A stretch of 64,000 nt of DNA from Polaromonas sp. JS666 (GCF_900103405.1 NZ_FNHX01000003.1:310001-374000); one strand, 5' to 3'; counted from the first letter of the stretch, positions 1 through 9,671 are shown. Numbers and translations: made by a program. The notes: a model not told the origin generated them from the letters alone.

Positions 1-35
1 AAAAACGGCCCGCGGTTTTCAAGGGCGAATAGGTC

Positions 36-1850
36 TCAGGCCTTGGGCCCCAGCCACTGGTCCATCAGCGCCGCGTCCTGCACCGCCAGGCGCCAGGTGG
101 TCAGCGCCGGCGGCATGGCCAGCTCCAGCCGCATCAGGCGCTTGTCGCGCGAGACCAGGGCGATGACTTTTTTGGCGTCGCCGGCGTAGTGCATGAGGTC
201 GTCGAGCCGGCTCATGCGCCAGCCGCCGTCCATGCCCCGCGCCGCGGCTTTGGTGGCGGGCTCCAGCCCCAGCCATTCATCGCCGGCCGCAAAGCCGGCC
301 CGCTCGGCGGCACCGCCGCGCAGCACCGTCTTGACCTGCACCACACCCTGGCTTTCGCCCACGCGCAGGCCCAGCCGGTGGGCCAACTGCGCGGGCTCTT
401 CGAGCACCGCCACGCCGTGCTGCTGCAACAGCGCCTTGAGCGGCAGTTCGTCCCGTCCGTGGACCCAGCGGGCAAGTTCCGCCGCGTACGGCCTGTGCCC
501 GGCGGCCGCGAGTTCTTCCGCGAAGTCGGCTTCGCGCATGGCGCCGGCCTTGCAGCGCAGCCAGAGGGCGCGCATCACGTCGTCCAGCGTGCCGGCCTTG
601 GCGCGCCGGTGTTCCCTGGCCTCGCCGCGCAGCGTGAGGTCAAAGCACAGCGCCACCAGTGAACCCTTGGTGTAGTAGCTCACCGTGGCGTTGGGTGTGT
701 TTTCATCCTGCCGGTAGTACTTGACCCAGGCGTCGAAGCTGGCCTCGGCCACCGACTGGACCAGTCGCCCCGGGGTCTGCATGACCTGGTTGATGGTCTT
801 GTTGAGCAGCTTGAGGTAGCCGGCGTTGTCCAGCAGGCCGGCGCGGCGCAGGAAGAGGTCGTCGTAGTAGCTGGTGAAGCCCTCGAAAAACCACAGCATG
901 CGGGTGTAGTTTTCCCCGCTGTAGTCGTAACTTTCAAATTCCGCGGGACGCAGGCGCTTGACGTTCCAGGTGTGGAAATACTCGTGGCTGATCAGGCCGC
1001 GCAGCGTGGTGTAGCCCTCGGTGCTGCGCGCCTCGCCCACACGCGGCAGGTCCTGGCGCTTGCAGATCAGCGCGGTGGAGTTGCGATGTTCCAGCCCGCC
1101 GTAGCCGTCGTCGACGGCGTTGAGCATGAACAGGTAATGGCGAAAGGGCGCCTTTTTGGCGCCATGCCAAAAACGGATTTCGGTTTCACAGATTTTCTGC
1201 GTGTCGGCCAGCAGCCTGGCGCCGTCGAAACTGGCCGTGGCGCCCGCCACCACCACGCGGTGCGGCACGCCGCGCGCCGTGAAGCTGCCGCTCCAGAAGG
1301 CACCCATTTCCACCGGGCAATCGACCAGTTCGTCGTAGTCGGCTGCCGCATAGCTGCCAAAGCCCTGTTTGTTGGTGTCGCGCGGCGCCAGGCCGGTGGC
1401 CAGCGACCAGCCTTTGAGCGACTTGGGCGCCGGGACCTCCAGCAGGTGTTCGGCCTTTTCCCGGCCCTGCACCCTCAGGCACAGGCTGGTGCCGTTGAAA
1501 AAACCGCGGTGCGCATCCAGCCAGGCGGTGCGCACCGAGTTGTCGTTGGCATACACCTCGTAGCGCAGCACCAGCGGCCGGGCTGGCGAGCATTGAACCT
1601 GCCAGCTGCATTTGTCGAGCTGCTCCACGCGCAGGGGCGTGTTGCCGGCCTGCCGGGCCTCGAGTTTTTGCAGGTTTTTGGAGAATTCCCGCACCAGGTA
1701 GCTGCCGGGAATCCAGACGGGCAGGGAAACCCGCTGCAGCGCGTCAGGCTGGGCGATCGTGAGGGTGACGCGAAAGAGATGGGCGTGAAGGTCGCCGATT
1801 TCGACGCGGTAGTGAACGGGGGGGCGGGTATTTCGTGTGGGGCCTGGCAT
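36..1850 (-). CDS. M61 family metallopeptidase with PDZ domain
   Basis: Predicted zinc aminopeptidase of the M61 (glycyl aminopeptidase) family. The HExxH zinc site is seen as SHEYFHTWNVKRLRP (His289, Glu290, His293 counted from the ATG at 1850), and the probable third ligand is the Glu of WFFEGFTSYYDD about 30 residues later. An N-terminal beta-rich M61 domain precedes it, and a PDZ-like segment (GLRVGESQGVVQVKTVLRGG) lies near residues 490-560. The length of about 604 residues is normal for the family. A GTG at 1859 would add three residues; neither start has a clear Shine-Dalgarno. No signal peptide is obvious. It follows dsbC on the same strand with a short gap, so it probably belongs to a ubiH-like/dsbC/M61 transcript. 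The natural substrate is unknown. Confidence 0.9.
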   Translation of the reverse strand: MPGPTRNTRPPVHYRVEIGDLHAHLFRVTLTIAQPDALQRVSLPVWIPGSYLVREFSKNLQKLEARQAGNTPLRVEQLDKCSWQVQCSPARPLVLRYEVYANDNSVRTAWLDAHRGFFNGTSLCLRVQGREKAEHLLEVPAPKSLKGWSLATGLAPRDTNKQGFGSYAAADYDELVDCPVEMGAFWSGSFTARGVPHRVVVAGATASFDGARLLADTQKICETEIRFWHGAKKAPFRHYLFMLNAVDDGYGGLEHRNSTALICKRQDLPRVGEARSTEGYTTLRGLISHEYFHTWNVKRLRPAEFESYDYSGENYTRMLWFFEGFTSYYDDLFLRRAGLLDNAGYLKLLNKTINQVMQTPGRLVQSVAEASFDAWVKYYRQDENTPNATVSYYTKGSLVALCFDLTLRGEAREHRRAKAGTLDDVMRALWLRCKAGAMREADFAEELAAAGHRPYAAELARWVHGRDELPLKALLQQHGVAVLEEPAQLAHRLGLRVGESQGVVQVKTVLRGGAAERAGFAAGDEWLGLEPATKAAARGMDGGWRMSRLDDLMHYAGDAKKVIALVSRDKRLMRLELAMPPALTTWRLAVQDAALMDQWLGPKA

Positions 1851-1888
1851 CTTGCGCACAGAATACCCCAGGTTCCGCCCCGGCGGTC

Positions 1889-2608
1889 TTAGCGCGGTTT
1901 TGCCGCGGCCAGTTGCTGCTCGACCTGTTGCGCGTTGATCGCGCCGGGGACGCGCGAGCCGTCTTCAAAAAACAGCGTGGGCGTGCCGGTGATCTTGTGT
2001 TTCCTGCCCAGGGCCAGGTTGCGCTCCAGTACGGAGGTGTCGCAGCTGCCCTTGGCGACCGGTTGGTCGCGCACCATCAGGTCCACCCAGGCCTTGCCCT
2101 GGTCCTTGGCGCACCAGATGTTTTTGGCCTTCTCGGTGGAGTCCGGGCTCAGGATGGGGAACAGAAACATGTAAACGGTGACGTCGTTGACCTTTTGCAG
2201 GTCGCGCTCGAAGCGTTTGCAATAACCGCAGTTGGGGTCTTCAAACACCGCCAGCTTGCGCTTGCCGTTGCCGCGCACGATGGTGAAGGCATCCTTGACG
2301 GGCAGGGCGGCAAAGTCGATGGCGCTGAGTTTCTCCACGCGCTCTTCGGTCAGGTTGCGTTTGGCCCGCACGTCGATGAGGTTGCCCTGGATCAGGAAGT
2401 TGCCTTCGGCATCGGTGTAAAAAATATCGCTTTCGTTGATCCGGACTTCGTAGAGGCCGTTAATGGGCGTCTTGCTGACTTCGTCGATCTTGGCGAAAGC
2501 GGGCATTCTTTCAGCCAGGTTTTTGCGGATCGCGGCTTCCTGCGCGAAGGCGGAGCCCAGGCTGCAGGCCAGTAGGCCGAGCACGGTGATGGTTTTCATA
2601 ATTCTCAT
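1889..2608 (-). CDS. dsbC: Thiol:disulfide interchange protein DsbC
   Basis: Periplasmic disulfide isomerase that reshuffles wrong disulfides. The protein begins MRIMKTITVLGLLACSLGSAFA, a clear signal peptide, followed by an N-terminal dimerisation region and a thioredoxin-fold catalytic domain. The active site is CGYC (in EDPNCGYCKRFERDL) and the cis-proline loop is TGTPTLFFEDG. About 239 residues is typical. The frame is open 39 bases further upstream, but GGGA lies correctly spaced before the ATG at 2608, so I place the start there; the ATG at 2599 is the alternative. It sits between the M61 peptidase and a flavin monooxygenase on the same strand. Confidence 0.93.
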   Translation of the reverse strand: MRIMKTITVLGLLACSLGSAFAQEAAIRKNLAERMPAFAKIDEVSKTPINGLYEVRINESDIFYTDAEGNFLIQGNLIDVRAKRNLTEERVEKLSAIDFAALPVKDAFTIVRGNGKRKLAVFEDPNCGYCKRFERDLQKVNDVTVYMFLFPILSPDSTEKAKNIWCAKDQGKAWVDLMVRDQPVAKGSCDTSVLERNLALGRKHKITGTPTLFFEDGSRVPGAINAQQVEQQLAAAKPR

Positions 2609-2665
2609 GGTCATTCCCGGTGTTTCGGCATTTTTCGGCCGGCCCATTTCACAAAATTCGACAAC

Positions 2666-3784
2666 TCACAAACCCGCGGCCTGCCGCGTCAGCCAGTTTT
2701 TCAGGAAACCGCTGCGCTCAAAGCCCTTCATACCCCAATTGCGCAAAGCCTGCCAGCGCCCGTCGGTCTGCGCGAACAGCCCGTGCAAACCATCGGTCAC
2801 CGCACCCATGGCCGCGACGTCGGCCTTGCGGGCCCTTTCGTAGCGGCGCAGCAATTTTTCGTCACCCAGCCCGCGCCAGTATTCGCGCTGCGCCAGCACG
2901 CCGGCCAGGCAGGCCGCGTCGGCCAGGCCCAGGTTCAGGCCCTGGCCCGCCAGCGGGTGCACCGTGTGCGCCGCGTCGCCCGCCAATGCCCAGCCCGGAC
3001 CGACCCAATGCCCAGCACTTGACAGCGAGAGCGGCCAACTGGCCCGCTCGCTGGTCAGCCGCAACTTGCCGGCTTGCGCGCCGCACACGGCCTCCAGGGC
3101 CTTGCAGAATTCTTCAGGCGACAGATTTTCCAGCGCACCGGCGCGTTCCACAGAGACTGACCATACCAGCGCCGCCAAGTTCCCCTGGCCGCCGGATAAA
3201 GGCAGCAAAGCCAGGATATCGCCGCCGGTGAACCACTGGCGTGCCACGCCGCCGTGGGGGATGCCCAGCTCCAGCCGGGCGGCAACGGCTTTTTGCGGAT
3301 AGGGCTTGACTGTCCAGTCGACCGGGCGCAGCTGGCCGAATTCGTCGCGACTGGCGCTTTTTTGGCCTTCGCAGATCACTTGCAGCGCGGCTTTGGCCGG
3401 TTCGGCCACGGTTTCAATCTGCGCCTGGTAGCGCACCGCCTGGACCAGTTGTTGCTCCAGTGCCGGGACATCCACAATCCAGGCCAGCGCGTCCTGGCCC
3501 ACGCTGCGCGCGGTGAAATCGAGCTTGCCGCCGTTGTCGCCCCAGACCTGCATTTCCAGCACCGGCGTGGCAAAAGCCGCTTCGGGCCAGGCGCGCAAGG
3601 CTTGCAGCACGCCGCGCGAGGCGCTGTTCAGGGCGTAGGCACGCACATCGGCGGGCTGCGTGCCCGCGGCTTTTTCAGGACGGGCGACCAGCGCCACGCG
3701 CAAACGCTCGCGCGCCAGCAGCAGGGCCAGCGTGCGGCCCACTATGCCGTCGCCGCGGATACAGACATCAAAAGTCTTGGACAT
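2666..3784 (-). CDS. UbiH/UbiF/COQ6-type FAD-dependent monooxygenase
   Basis: Flavoprotein hydroxylase of the ubiquinone biosynthesis family. The N-terminal dinucleotide-binding fold reads CIRGDGIVGRTLALLLARE (GxGxxG), and the second FAD motif is GDAAHTVHPLAGQGLNLGLAD about two thirds along, both typical of UbiH/UbiF/VisC proteins. The start is taken at MSKTFDV (ATG at 3784); the open frame extends eight residues further. About 372 residues is slightly short but within the family. Which ring position it hydroxylates cannot be told from the sequence. It is the first gene of the group running into dsbC and the M61 peptidase. Confidence 0.88.
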   Translation of the reverse strand: MSKTFDVCIRGDGIVGRTLALLLARERLRVALVARPEKAAGTQPADVRAYALNSASRGVLQALRAWPEAAFATPVLEMQVWGDNGGKLDFTARSVGQDALAWIVDVPALEQQLVQAVRYQAQIETVAEPAKAALQVICEGQKSASRDEFGQLRPVDWTVKPYPQKAVAARLELGIPHGGVARQWFTGGDILALLPLSGGQGNLAALVWSVSVERAGALENLSPEEFCKALEAVCGAQAGKLRLTSERASWPLSLSSAGHWVGPGWALAGDAAHTVHPLAGQGLNLGLADAACLAGVLAQREYWRGLGDEKLLRRYERARKADVAAMGAVTDGLHGLFAQTDGRWQALRNWGMKGFERSGFLKNWLTRQAAGL

Positions 3785-3868
3785 GCCCCATTTTAGAAGG
3801 CAGGGCAAAATCGGCGTTCCGGGCCAGCCCTTTTCCCTCCTTTCCCGTATTCACAAGGATTTGACGAC

Positions 3869-4792
3869 GTGAGCCACGCATTGAACGACACACCGGCCAG
3901 CCCCGCCATGGCCGATGCCGCTTTTGACCTGAACGCGGTGATTTCGCGCCTCTATGTGTACCCGGTCAAATCCTGCGCCGGTGTGCAGGTGCAGGAGGCC
4001 TTGCTCACCGAGACCGGGCTGGAATTCGACCGCGCCTGGATGGTGGTGGACGACAAGGGGCATTTCCTCACGCAGCGCGAATTGCCGCGCATGGCGCTGA
4101 TCAAGCCGCAATTGAGGTACCACGACATGGTGCTGCGTGCGCCCGGCATGCTGGCCCTGCACATCGCCCTGGACCAGGTTGAGGAGCCGGTGCGCGTGAA
4201 GGTCTGGAAGGACGAGGTCCAGGCCTACGACATGGGCCCCATCGCCGCCCAGTGGTTCAGCGACTTCCTGGGCCGCACGGCGCGCCTGGTGCGCTTCGAC
4301 CCCGAGCACAAGCGGGTTTGCAACACCGAATGGACCGGCGGCCTGGAGGCGCTCAACCAGTTCAGCGACGGTTATTCGCTGCTGGTGCTCAGCGAAGCCT
4401 CGCTGGCGCAATTCAATGAAAAACTCACGGCCGCGGGCGCGGCCGCCGTGGGCATGGAGCGCTTTCGCCCCAACATCGTGCTGGGCGACGCGGCCGGCGA
4501 CCAGGGTCTGGCGCCGCATGACGAGGACCGCGTCGACCTGCTGCAGATCGCGACGCAGCAGGGCTCGGCGCAGCTCAAGCCGGTCAAGCCCTGCCCGCGC
4601 TGCCCGATTCCCAACATCGACCCGGCCACGGCGACCAGCAGCCCCGAGGTGGGCGACATGCTGCAGACCTACCGGCAGGACCCGCGCGTCAACGGCGCGC
4701 TGACGTTCGGCATGAACGCCATCGTGCTGGCCGGCATCGACCACCAGCTCAAGGTGGGTCAGGCCGTGGGCGCGAGCTACCGGTTTGAATGA
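3869..4792 (+). CDS. MOSC domain-containing protein (YcbX/mARC-like)
   Basis: About 307 residues with an N-terminal MOSC beta-barrel domain (LYVYPVKSCAGVQVQEA near residues 29-45) and a C-terminal MOSC domain ending around the conserved KPCPRCPIPNIDPAT segment. MOSC proteins bind the molybdenum cofactor through a conserved cysteine, and YcbX/mARC members reduce N-hydroxylated compounds together with an electron-transfer partner. The start is a GTG preceded by AAGGA at good spacing. It is transcribed alone, divergent from the monooxygenase gene upstream, and its end overlaps the end of the convergent sensor gene by 16 bases. No ferredoxin domain is fused to it. Confidence 0.88.
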   Translation: MSHALNDTPASPAMADAAFDLNAVISRLYVYPVKSCAGVQVQEALLTETGLEFDRAWMVVDDKGHFLTQRELPRMALIKPQLRYHDMVLRAPGMLALHIALDQVEEPVRVKVWKDEVQAYDMGPIAAQWFSDFLGRTARLVRFDPEHKRVCNTEWTGGLEALNQFSDGYSLLVLSEASLAQFNEKLTAAGAAAVGMERFRPNIVLGDAAGDQGLAPHDEDRVDLLQIATQQGSAQLKPVKPCPRCPIPNIDPATATSSPEVGDMLQTYRQDPRVNGALTFGMNAIVLAGIDHQLKVGQAVGASYRFE

Positions 4793-6696
4793 CTTTTGAC
4801 AGCCCGCAGCGGCGCATGGGCTGCGTGGGGCGTGTCGGCGGCCGCCGCGGGCGCTTGCGGCCCGGAATCAGCGCCGTCAAAACCTGAGTCGGTTGACAGC
4901 GGCATGGGATGTGTCGATTCCGGCTCCAGAAACCGGATGGGCCGGCGGGTACGCGCGGCCATGCTGTGCAGCAGGTCGGCCAGCGCGGCCGAGATTTCTT
5001 CATGGCTGCCCAGGCGCTCGCTAAAGAGCACACCCGCGACATGGAACTGCAGCACCACCTCCGGTTTCAGGCCCTTGAGCGGCATGAGGCCGGCCGCGAT
5101 CAGGCGTGCCGCCAGGTCGGTGACGGGCGCGCGTGAGGAAACGCCCTCGAGGATCAGGCCGAAGCGGGCTTCGTCGATGCGCCCCACCGTGTTGACGTCG
5201 CGCAGGATTCGGCGCAGCTTGATGACGCTGCGCAGCAGGCTCTGCTCAGCCACGGCCGTGCCCCAGGTCTTCTTGATGTAGCGGTAGTTGACCAGCTCGA
5301 TGTAGACCACCGCGGCCGGTTCCTTGTGGCGCTGTGCCCGGCCCACCACCTGTTTGAAGCGGTCGTGGAAAAGGTGGGCGGCCAGCAGGCCGGTGAGCGC
5401 GTCCTGGCTGGACATGGCCTGCTCCCGCGCTTCCACCGCGTGGCGTTCGCGCGAGCGCATGTTCAGCGCCACCAGCAGCAGGGGCACTTCAATCGCCAGT
5501 GCCGCCATCAAGCCGTATTGGGACAGCCACGACACCGAAAACAGCCCGAGGATGCTGGTGACGGTCATAAGCGTCACCAGCCCCAGCGGGACAAAGGCCG
5601 CCAGCACCCAGAAGCCGACGACATCCTGGCGCCGCCATGTCATGTAGGCCCGGCTGATCCCCATGACCACTACCGCGACCAGGTAGGCGCTGATGAGGCG
5701 CACGCCCAGGCCGCGCTCCAGAATGAGGTAGAGCAAGGCCAGCGGCACGCCGGCAGCGCCGGTCCAGTAGGCAAGGCGCTCAAACCACCTGTGGCGCGAA
5801 CCTGCACCGCACAGGTGGTGCACGACCAGCAGCGCCGAGCCGCCGCCCAGGATGGCCAGGCAGCCCTGCGCCATGTTGTTCCAGGCGCTGAAGTTGCTCC
5901 ACAGCAGGTGGCCGGCCACACCGGTCCAGGCCGCCACCACCAGCGCCATGATGGACGCGTAAACGGCATACCAGCCATAGGCCTTGTCGCGGTAGACCCA
6001 GCTTTGGACCGCGCAGGCGACGATCAGCAGTACCAGCGCGCCGAACACCACGCCGATGGCCAGGTATTCCAGCTGAAGCCGCTGCGCCAGGCTGCTGCGC
6101 GTGCTGACCTGGACCGGGATGCTGACCTCTGTCTGGTGCTGTATGCGCACATAGACGTCATACACGCCGTCGTTCGGCAGCTTGAGCTCGAACTGCCCGT
6201 AGCGGCCGGGCTCGGGCCAGCTGGAGACCGCCAGGGTGTCCCCGGCGGTCTGGGAGGTCCATGTGCCCGTTGCGCTGGTGCGCTGGTACACGGTCGCCAG
6301 GTCCAGCAAGGGCAGGGGAAAGGCCAGCAGCCAGTCCTGGTGCGAGCCGGAAGACCTGGCAAAGCGGTAATGCAGCCACAGCGCCGCCTGGGGCCCCAGC
6401 GAATGAATGGTGTCCACGGCCGGCGTTACGAAGGCCGCGCCCGCCTTGCCCCCGCCGGCGACTTGCTCAATGCTGGCCTGGCCGCTGGCGTCTATCCACA
6501 TGAGGCCGCTGGTGCGCGCGTCCATGACCGGGGTCGCGTCGTTCAGGGCCATGACCGGCTGGGCCTGCGCCGGCCCGGCCTGCAGCAGCAAAGACCCGCC
6601 CAGCAAAAGGGTGGCGAAGGCCTGCCGCAAAACACCCCAACCCCGGCCGAGCGCGCATCGAATACACTTCTCAGCCTGTTTTTGAAGGTTTCTCAT
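4777..6696 (-). CDS. 7TMR-DISM sensor with degenerate GGDEF domain
   Basis: Membrane protein of about 640 residues: signal peptide (core [22 protein letters not shown]), a periplasmic 7TMR-DISM extracellular domain, seven predicted transmembrane segments, then a GGDEF-type domain starting at [16 protein letters not shown]. The signature that should read GGDEF is RIDEA (residues 506-510 from the ATG at 6696), so diguanylate cyclase activity is doubtful. The ATG at 6696 shares bases with the ychF ATG on the opposite strand and has no Shine-Dalgarno. A TTG at 6630, right before the signal peptide and after a G-rich stretch, is a possible alternative. A TACAAT (-10-like) on this strand lies at 6713-6718, inside ychF. 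Confidence 0.82.
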   Translation of the reverse strand: MRNLQKQAEKCIRCALGRGWGVLRQAFATLLLGGSLLLQAGPAQAQPVMALNDATPVMDARTSGLMWIDASGQASIEQVAGGGKAGAAFVTPAVDTIHSLGPQAALWLHYRFARSSGSHQDWLLAFPLPLLDLATVYQRTSATGTWTSQTAGDTLAVSSWPEPGRYGQFELKLPNDGVYDVYVRIQHQTEVSIPVQVSTRSSLAQRLQLEYLAIGVVFGALVLLIVACAVQSWVYRDKAYGWYAVYASIMALVVAAWTGVAGHLLWSNFSAWNNMAQGCLAILGGGSALLVVHHLCGAGSRHRWFERLAYWTGAAGVPLALLYLILERGLGVRLISAYLVAVVVMGISRAYMTWRRQDVVGFWVLAAFVPLGLVTLMTVTSILGLFSVSWLSQYGLMAALAIEVPLLLVALNMRSRERHAVEAREQAMSSQDALTGLLAAHLFHDRFKQVVGRAQRHKEPAAVVYIELVNYRYIKKTWGTAVAEQSLLRSVIKLRRILRDVNTVGRIDEARFGLILEGVSSRAPVTDLAARLIAAGLMPLKGLKPEVVLQFHVAGVLFSERLGSHEEISAALADLLHSMAARTRRPIRFLEPESTHPMPLSTDSGFDGADSGPQAPAAAADTPHAAHAPLRAVKSHSNR

Positions 6697-7786
6697 GAGT
6701 TTGAAGTGCGGCATTGTAGGCTTGCCTAACGTCGGAAAATCCACCCTTTTTAATGCGTTGACCAAAGCGGGGATCGCGGCCGAGAACTACCCTTTTTGCA
6801 CCATAGAGCCGAATGTCGGCATTGTGGAAGTGCCCGATCCGAGGTTGGCCCAATTGGCGGAAATCGTCAAGCCCGAACGCATTGTTCCGGCCATCGTCGA
6901 GTTTGTGGACATCGCCGGCCTGGTGGCGGGCGCCAGCACGGGCGAAGGCCTGGGCAACAAATTCCTGGCCCACATTCGGGAAACCGATGCCACCATCAAT
7001 GTGGTGCGCTGCTTTGAGGACGACAACGTCATCCATGTGGCGGGCAAGGTGGACCCGATCTCCGACATCGAGGTGATCCAGACGGAACTCTGCCTGGCCG
7101 ACCTGGCCGCCGTCGAAAAAGCCCTGCAGCGTGTGACCAAGGTCGCGCGCTCGGGCGACAAGGAGTCCGCCAAGCTGGTTGTCATCCTCGAAAAATGCCA
7201 GGCCGCGCTCAATGAGGGCAAGCCGGTGCGTACCCTTGACTTCAGCAAGGAAGAGCTACCGCTGCTCAAGCAGTTCTTCCTGATCACCGCCAAGCCCGCC
7301 ATGTTCGTGGCCAACGTGGCCGAGGACGGCTTTGACAACAACCCGCTGCTGGACCGCCTGAAGGCCTACGCCGAAGCCCAGAAGGCGCCTGTGGTGGCGA
7401 TCTGCGCCAAGATGGAGGCCGAAATGGCCGACATGGAAGAGGAAGACAAAAAAATGTTCCTCGCCGAGATCGGACAGGACGAGCCGGGCCTGAACCGCCT
7501 GATCCTGGCCGCCTACAAGCTGCTGGGCCTGCAGACCTACTTCACCGCGGGCGTCAAGGAAGTGCGCGCCTGGACCATCCATGTCGGCGACACCGGCCCG
7601 CAGGCGGCCGGCGTGATCCACACCGACTTCGAAAAAGGCTATATCCGCGCCCAGACTATCGCGTTTGCCGACTACATCGCCTACAAGGGCGAGCAGGGCG
7701 CCAAGGATGCCGGCAAGATGCGCAGCGAAGGCAAGGAATACGTCGTCAAGGATGGCGACGTGATGAACTTCCTGTTCAGCAGCTGA
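6695..7786 (+). CDS. ychF: Redox-regulated ATPase YchF (OBG family)
   Basis: Universally conserved P-loop NTPase of the Obg family that binds ribosomes and prefers ATP. The protein opens [20 protein letters not shown] (Walker A, NVGKST), continues with the switch region [17 protein letters not shown] and the G3-like DIAGLV, and ends in a TGS-like domain with [16 protein letters not shown]. In the base-recognition region, ICAKMEAE takes the place of the GTPase NKxD motif, as in YchF proteins. The length of 363 residues is exactly usual. AAGG precedes the ATG at suitable spacing. The gene stands alone and its promoter must lie inside the divergent sensor gene. Confidence 0.97.
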   Translation: MSLKCGIVGLPNVGKSTLFNALTKAGIAAENYPFCTIEPNVGIVEVPDPRLAQLAEIVKPERIVPAIVEFVDIAGLVAGASTGEGLGNKFLAHIRETDATINVVRCFEDDNVIHVAGKVDPISDIEVIQTELCLADLAAVEKALQRVTKVARSGDKESAKLVVILEKCQAALNEGKPVRTLDFSKEELPLLKQFFLITAKPAMFVANVAEDGFDNNPLLDRLKAYAEAQKAPVVAICAKMEAEMADMEEEDKKMFLAEIGQDEPGLNRLILAAYKLLGLQTYFTAGVKEVRAWTIHVGDTGPQAAGVIHTDFEKGYIRAQTIAFADYIAYKGEQGAKDAGKMRSEGKEYVVKDGDVMNFLFSS

Positions 7787-7980
7787 GCGGCGCAGTTGCC
7801 GGCGTGCACCGGCAGCGCACAGCTTGATAAAGCCCCACGGCCGGCCGCGTGGTGCAAGTCGCGCCACAATGCACAAGACGGCCCGCGCCAGGGCTGTTTG
7901 AAATCGGGCGCCCGGCGGCGCCGTCACCGGCTTGCTGAACAAGCCGTTCCCGTTAAACACTCGCTTTGAAAGAGAACACC

Positions 7981-8337
7981 ATGTCCATCCAGCGCATCGA
8001 AACCGGCCCCCGCATGTCCCAGGCCGTCATCCACAACAAAACCGTTTATCTCGCGGGCCAGGTGGCCGGCGACGACGCCGGCCCCGGCGTCTATGAACAG
8101 ACCCGCAGCATCCTGGCCAATATCGACCGCCTGCTGGCGGCCGCCGGCAGCGACAAGTCGCGCCTGCTGAGCGCCACCATCTGGCTGACCGACATGGATA
8201 GTTTCGGTGACATGAACCGCGCCTGGGAAGCCTGGGTGGTGCCGGGCGCCACGCCGGCGCGCGCCACGGTCATGAGCCCGCGCCTGGCGGCGGCCAAGTA
8301 CCACGTTGAAATCGGCGTGGTGGCGGCGCAAGGCTGA
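7981..8337 (+). CDS. RidA family protein (reactive imine deaminase-like)
   Basis: A 118-residue YjgF/YER057c/UK114-family protein. Members hydrolyse reactive enamine/imine intermediates from PLP enzymes. Family features seen are the early GPRMSQAVIHNKTVYLAGQV strand, the central SRLLSATIWLTDMDSFGDMN segment and the C-terminal VEIGVVAA strand. The typical active-site Arg segment is represented by PARATVMSP. The start is the ATG at 7981 with AAAGAGA before it. The 194 bases between ychF and this gene hold a short GC hairpin (about 7797-7814) without a T-tract and nothing else I can support. It may be cotranscribed with the pseudouridine synthase homologue 32 bases downstream. Confidence 0.88.
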   Translation: MSIQRIETGPRMSQAVIHNKTVYLAGQVAGDDAGPGVYEQTRSILANIDRLLAAAGSDKSRLLSATIWLTDMDSFGDMNRAWEAWVVPGATPARATVMSPRLAAAKYHVEIGVVAAQG

Positions 8338-8369
8338 TTTCCGATTCACGCCATGACGGCACCGCCGCA

Positions 8370-9107
8370 ATGACAGAACCCGTTCGCCTCGCCAAGCGCC
8401 TGGCCGAAATGCTGTCCTGCTCGCGCCGCGAGGCCGAGCAGTACATCGAGGGCGGCTGGGTCAGCGTCGATGGCGTCATCGTTGAAGAGCCGCAGTTCCG
8501 CGTGCTCGACCAGCAGATTGTGCTGGCCAAGGATGCCAGCCTGCTGGCACTGGCACCCGTGACCTTGCTGCTGCACAAACCCGCGGGCCATGAGGCCAGC
8601 CAGGACGGCGGCGCGGCTTCCCTGGCTGCGTTGCTGTCGCCTGCCACGCAGTCACCCGGCGACAGCTCCGGCATTCGCCCACTCAAAAAACATTTCTCGT
8701 CGGTGGAGCTGGTGACGCCTCTGGCCACGCCGGCCAGCGGGCTGGTGGTGCTGACGCAGGACTGGCGCGTGGCGCGCAAGCTGCGCGAAGATGCCCGAGT
8801 GATGGAGCATGAAGTCGTCGTCGATGTGGCCGGCGACATCAAAGCCGGCGGGCTGGAGCGGCTCAACCGTGTGGACCACGGTTTCACCTACAACGGCGCG
8901 CTGCTGCCGCCGGCCAAGGTCAGCTGGCAAAGCGAAACCCGCTTGCGTTTTGCCCTCAAGGGCGAAGTGCCGGGGCAGATCGCTTATATGTGCGAGAGCG
9001 TAGGCCTCACGGTGCAAGGCATGAAGCGGCTGCGCATAGGCCGTGTGGCGATGAGCCAGCTGCAGCCCGGCCAGTGGCGCTATCTGCTGCCGCACGAGCG
9101 CTTCTGA
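8370..9107 (+). CDS. RsuA/RluF-like pseudouridine synthase, catalytic Asp absent
   Basis: A 245-residue protein with an N-terminal S4 RNA-binding domain (VRLAKRLAEMLSCSRREAEQ, then GGWVSVDG) followed by a pseudouridine synthase fold of the RsuA/RluB/RluE/RluF family. In that family the catalytic aspartate lies in GRLDxxTSGLLLLTxD. Here the matching stretch reads PLATPASGLVVLTQD, so the Asp position is Ala while the following SGLVVLT strand is kept. The C-terminal strand QIAYMCESVGLTVQGMKRLR matches the family IRRMLEAVGxxVxxLxR pattern. The fold is therefore intact but catalysis doubtful; it may be an RNA-binding remnant. It ends 12 bases before a convergent membrane-protein gene. Confidence 0.85.
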   Translation: MTEPVRLAKRLAEMLSCSRREAEQYIEGGWVSVDGVIVEEPQFRVLDQQIVLAKDASLLALAPVTLLLHKPAGHEASQDGGAASLAALLSPATQSPGDSSGIRPLKKHFSSVELVTPLATPASGLVVLTQDWRVARKLREDARVMEHEVVVDVAGDIKAGGLERLNRVDHGFTYNGALLPPAKVSWQSETRLRFALKGEVPGQIAYMCESVGLTVQGMKRLRIGRVAMSQLQPGQWRYLLPHERF

Positions 9108-9119
9108 GCCTTCTGCTGT

Positions 9120-9602
9120 CTAACCGGTCACCACGCCCGGAAATGCCCAGATCAGGCTGCCTGTCATCAGGAAGTAGCGCGCGAATTTTCCAACCGCCAT
9201 ATAGGCCAGGCAAGGCCAGAACGGAAACTTGAGCCAGCCCGCGACCGCGCACAGCGGATCGCCCACCACCGGCAACCAGGCCAGCAGGCAGGCCTTGGGC
9301 CCCAGCTTTTCCAGCCAGCGTATCGCGCGGCCGTGGTGCGAGGAGTGTTTGTACTTGTCCACCACCTTGTGGGCGCCGTAGCCCATCCACCAGTCGAGCG
9401 CGCCGCCCAGCGTGTTGCCCGCGGTGGCGATCAGCACCGCCGGCCAGAACATGGCGGGATTGAGTTTGACGAGCCCGAAGACCACGGGCTCCGAACCCAG
9501 CGGCAGCAAGGTGGCCGAAATGAAAGACACCACGAAGACCGTGCTCAGTCCGTACTCGGGCAAGGCCAAAATTTCTATCAGGCGGTGAATCCAGGCTTCC
9601 AT
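9120..9602 (-). CDS. YqaA/DedA-like inner-membrane protein
   Basis: A 160-residue hydrophobic protein of the SNARE-associated (DedA-like, VTT) superfamily, YqaA branch. It begins MEAWIHRLIEILALPEYGLS and contains ATLLPLGSEPVVFGLVKLNP and ATAGNTLGGALDWWMGYGA, which match the conserved re-entrant helix region of YqaA, then a basic loop and two or three C-terminal membrane helices. Larger DedA proteins take part in membrane lipid transport; the role of YqaA itself is not settled. The gene is transcribed alone between the convergent pseudouridine synthase homologue and the divergent dusB. Confidence 0.82.
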   Translation of the reverse strand: MEAWIHRLIEILALPEYGLSTVFVVSFISATLLPLGSEPVVFGLVKLNPAMFWPAVLIATAGNTLGGALDWWMGYGAHKVVDKYKHSSHHGRAIRWLEKLGPKACLLAWLPVVGDPLCAVAGWLKFPFWPCLAYMAVGKFARYFLMTGSLIWAFPGVVTG

Positions 9603-9671
9603 ATATGCATTCGAGTATAGGCAGGGTGGGGCGCCCCGGTTTGTCGGGAAGACACTTACAAGTCAGTGTGC

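Noticed and set aside
1..20. A possible terminator (A-rich start, GC centre, TTTT) after the M61 gene
   Set aside because: Only about five base pairs form at the ends and the centre does not pair well, and the region is cut by the window edge.
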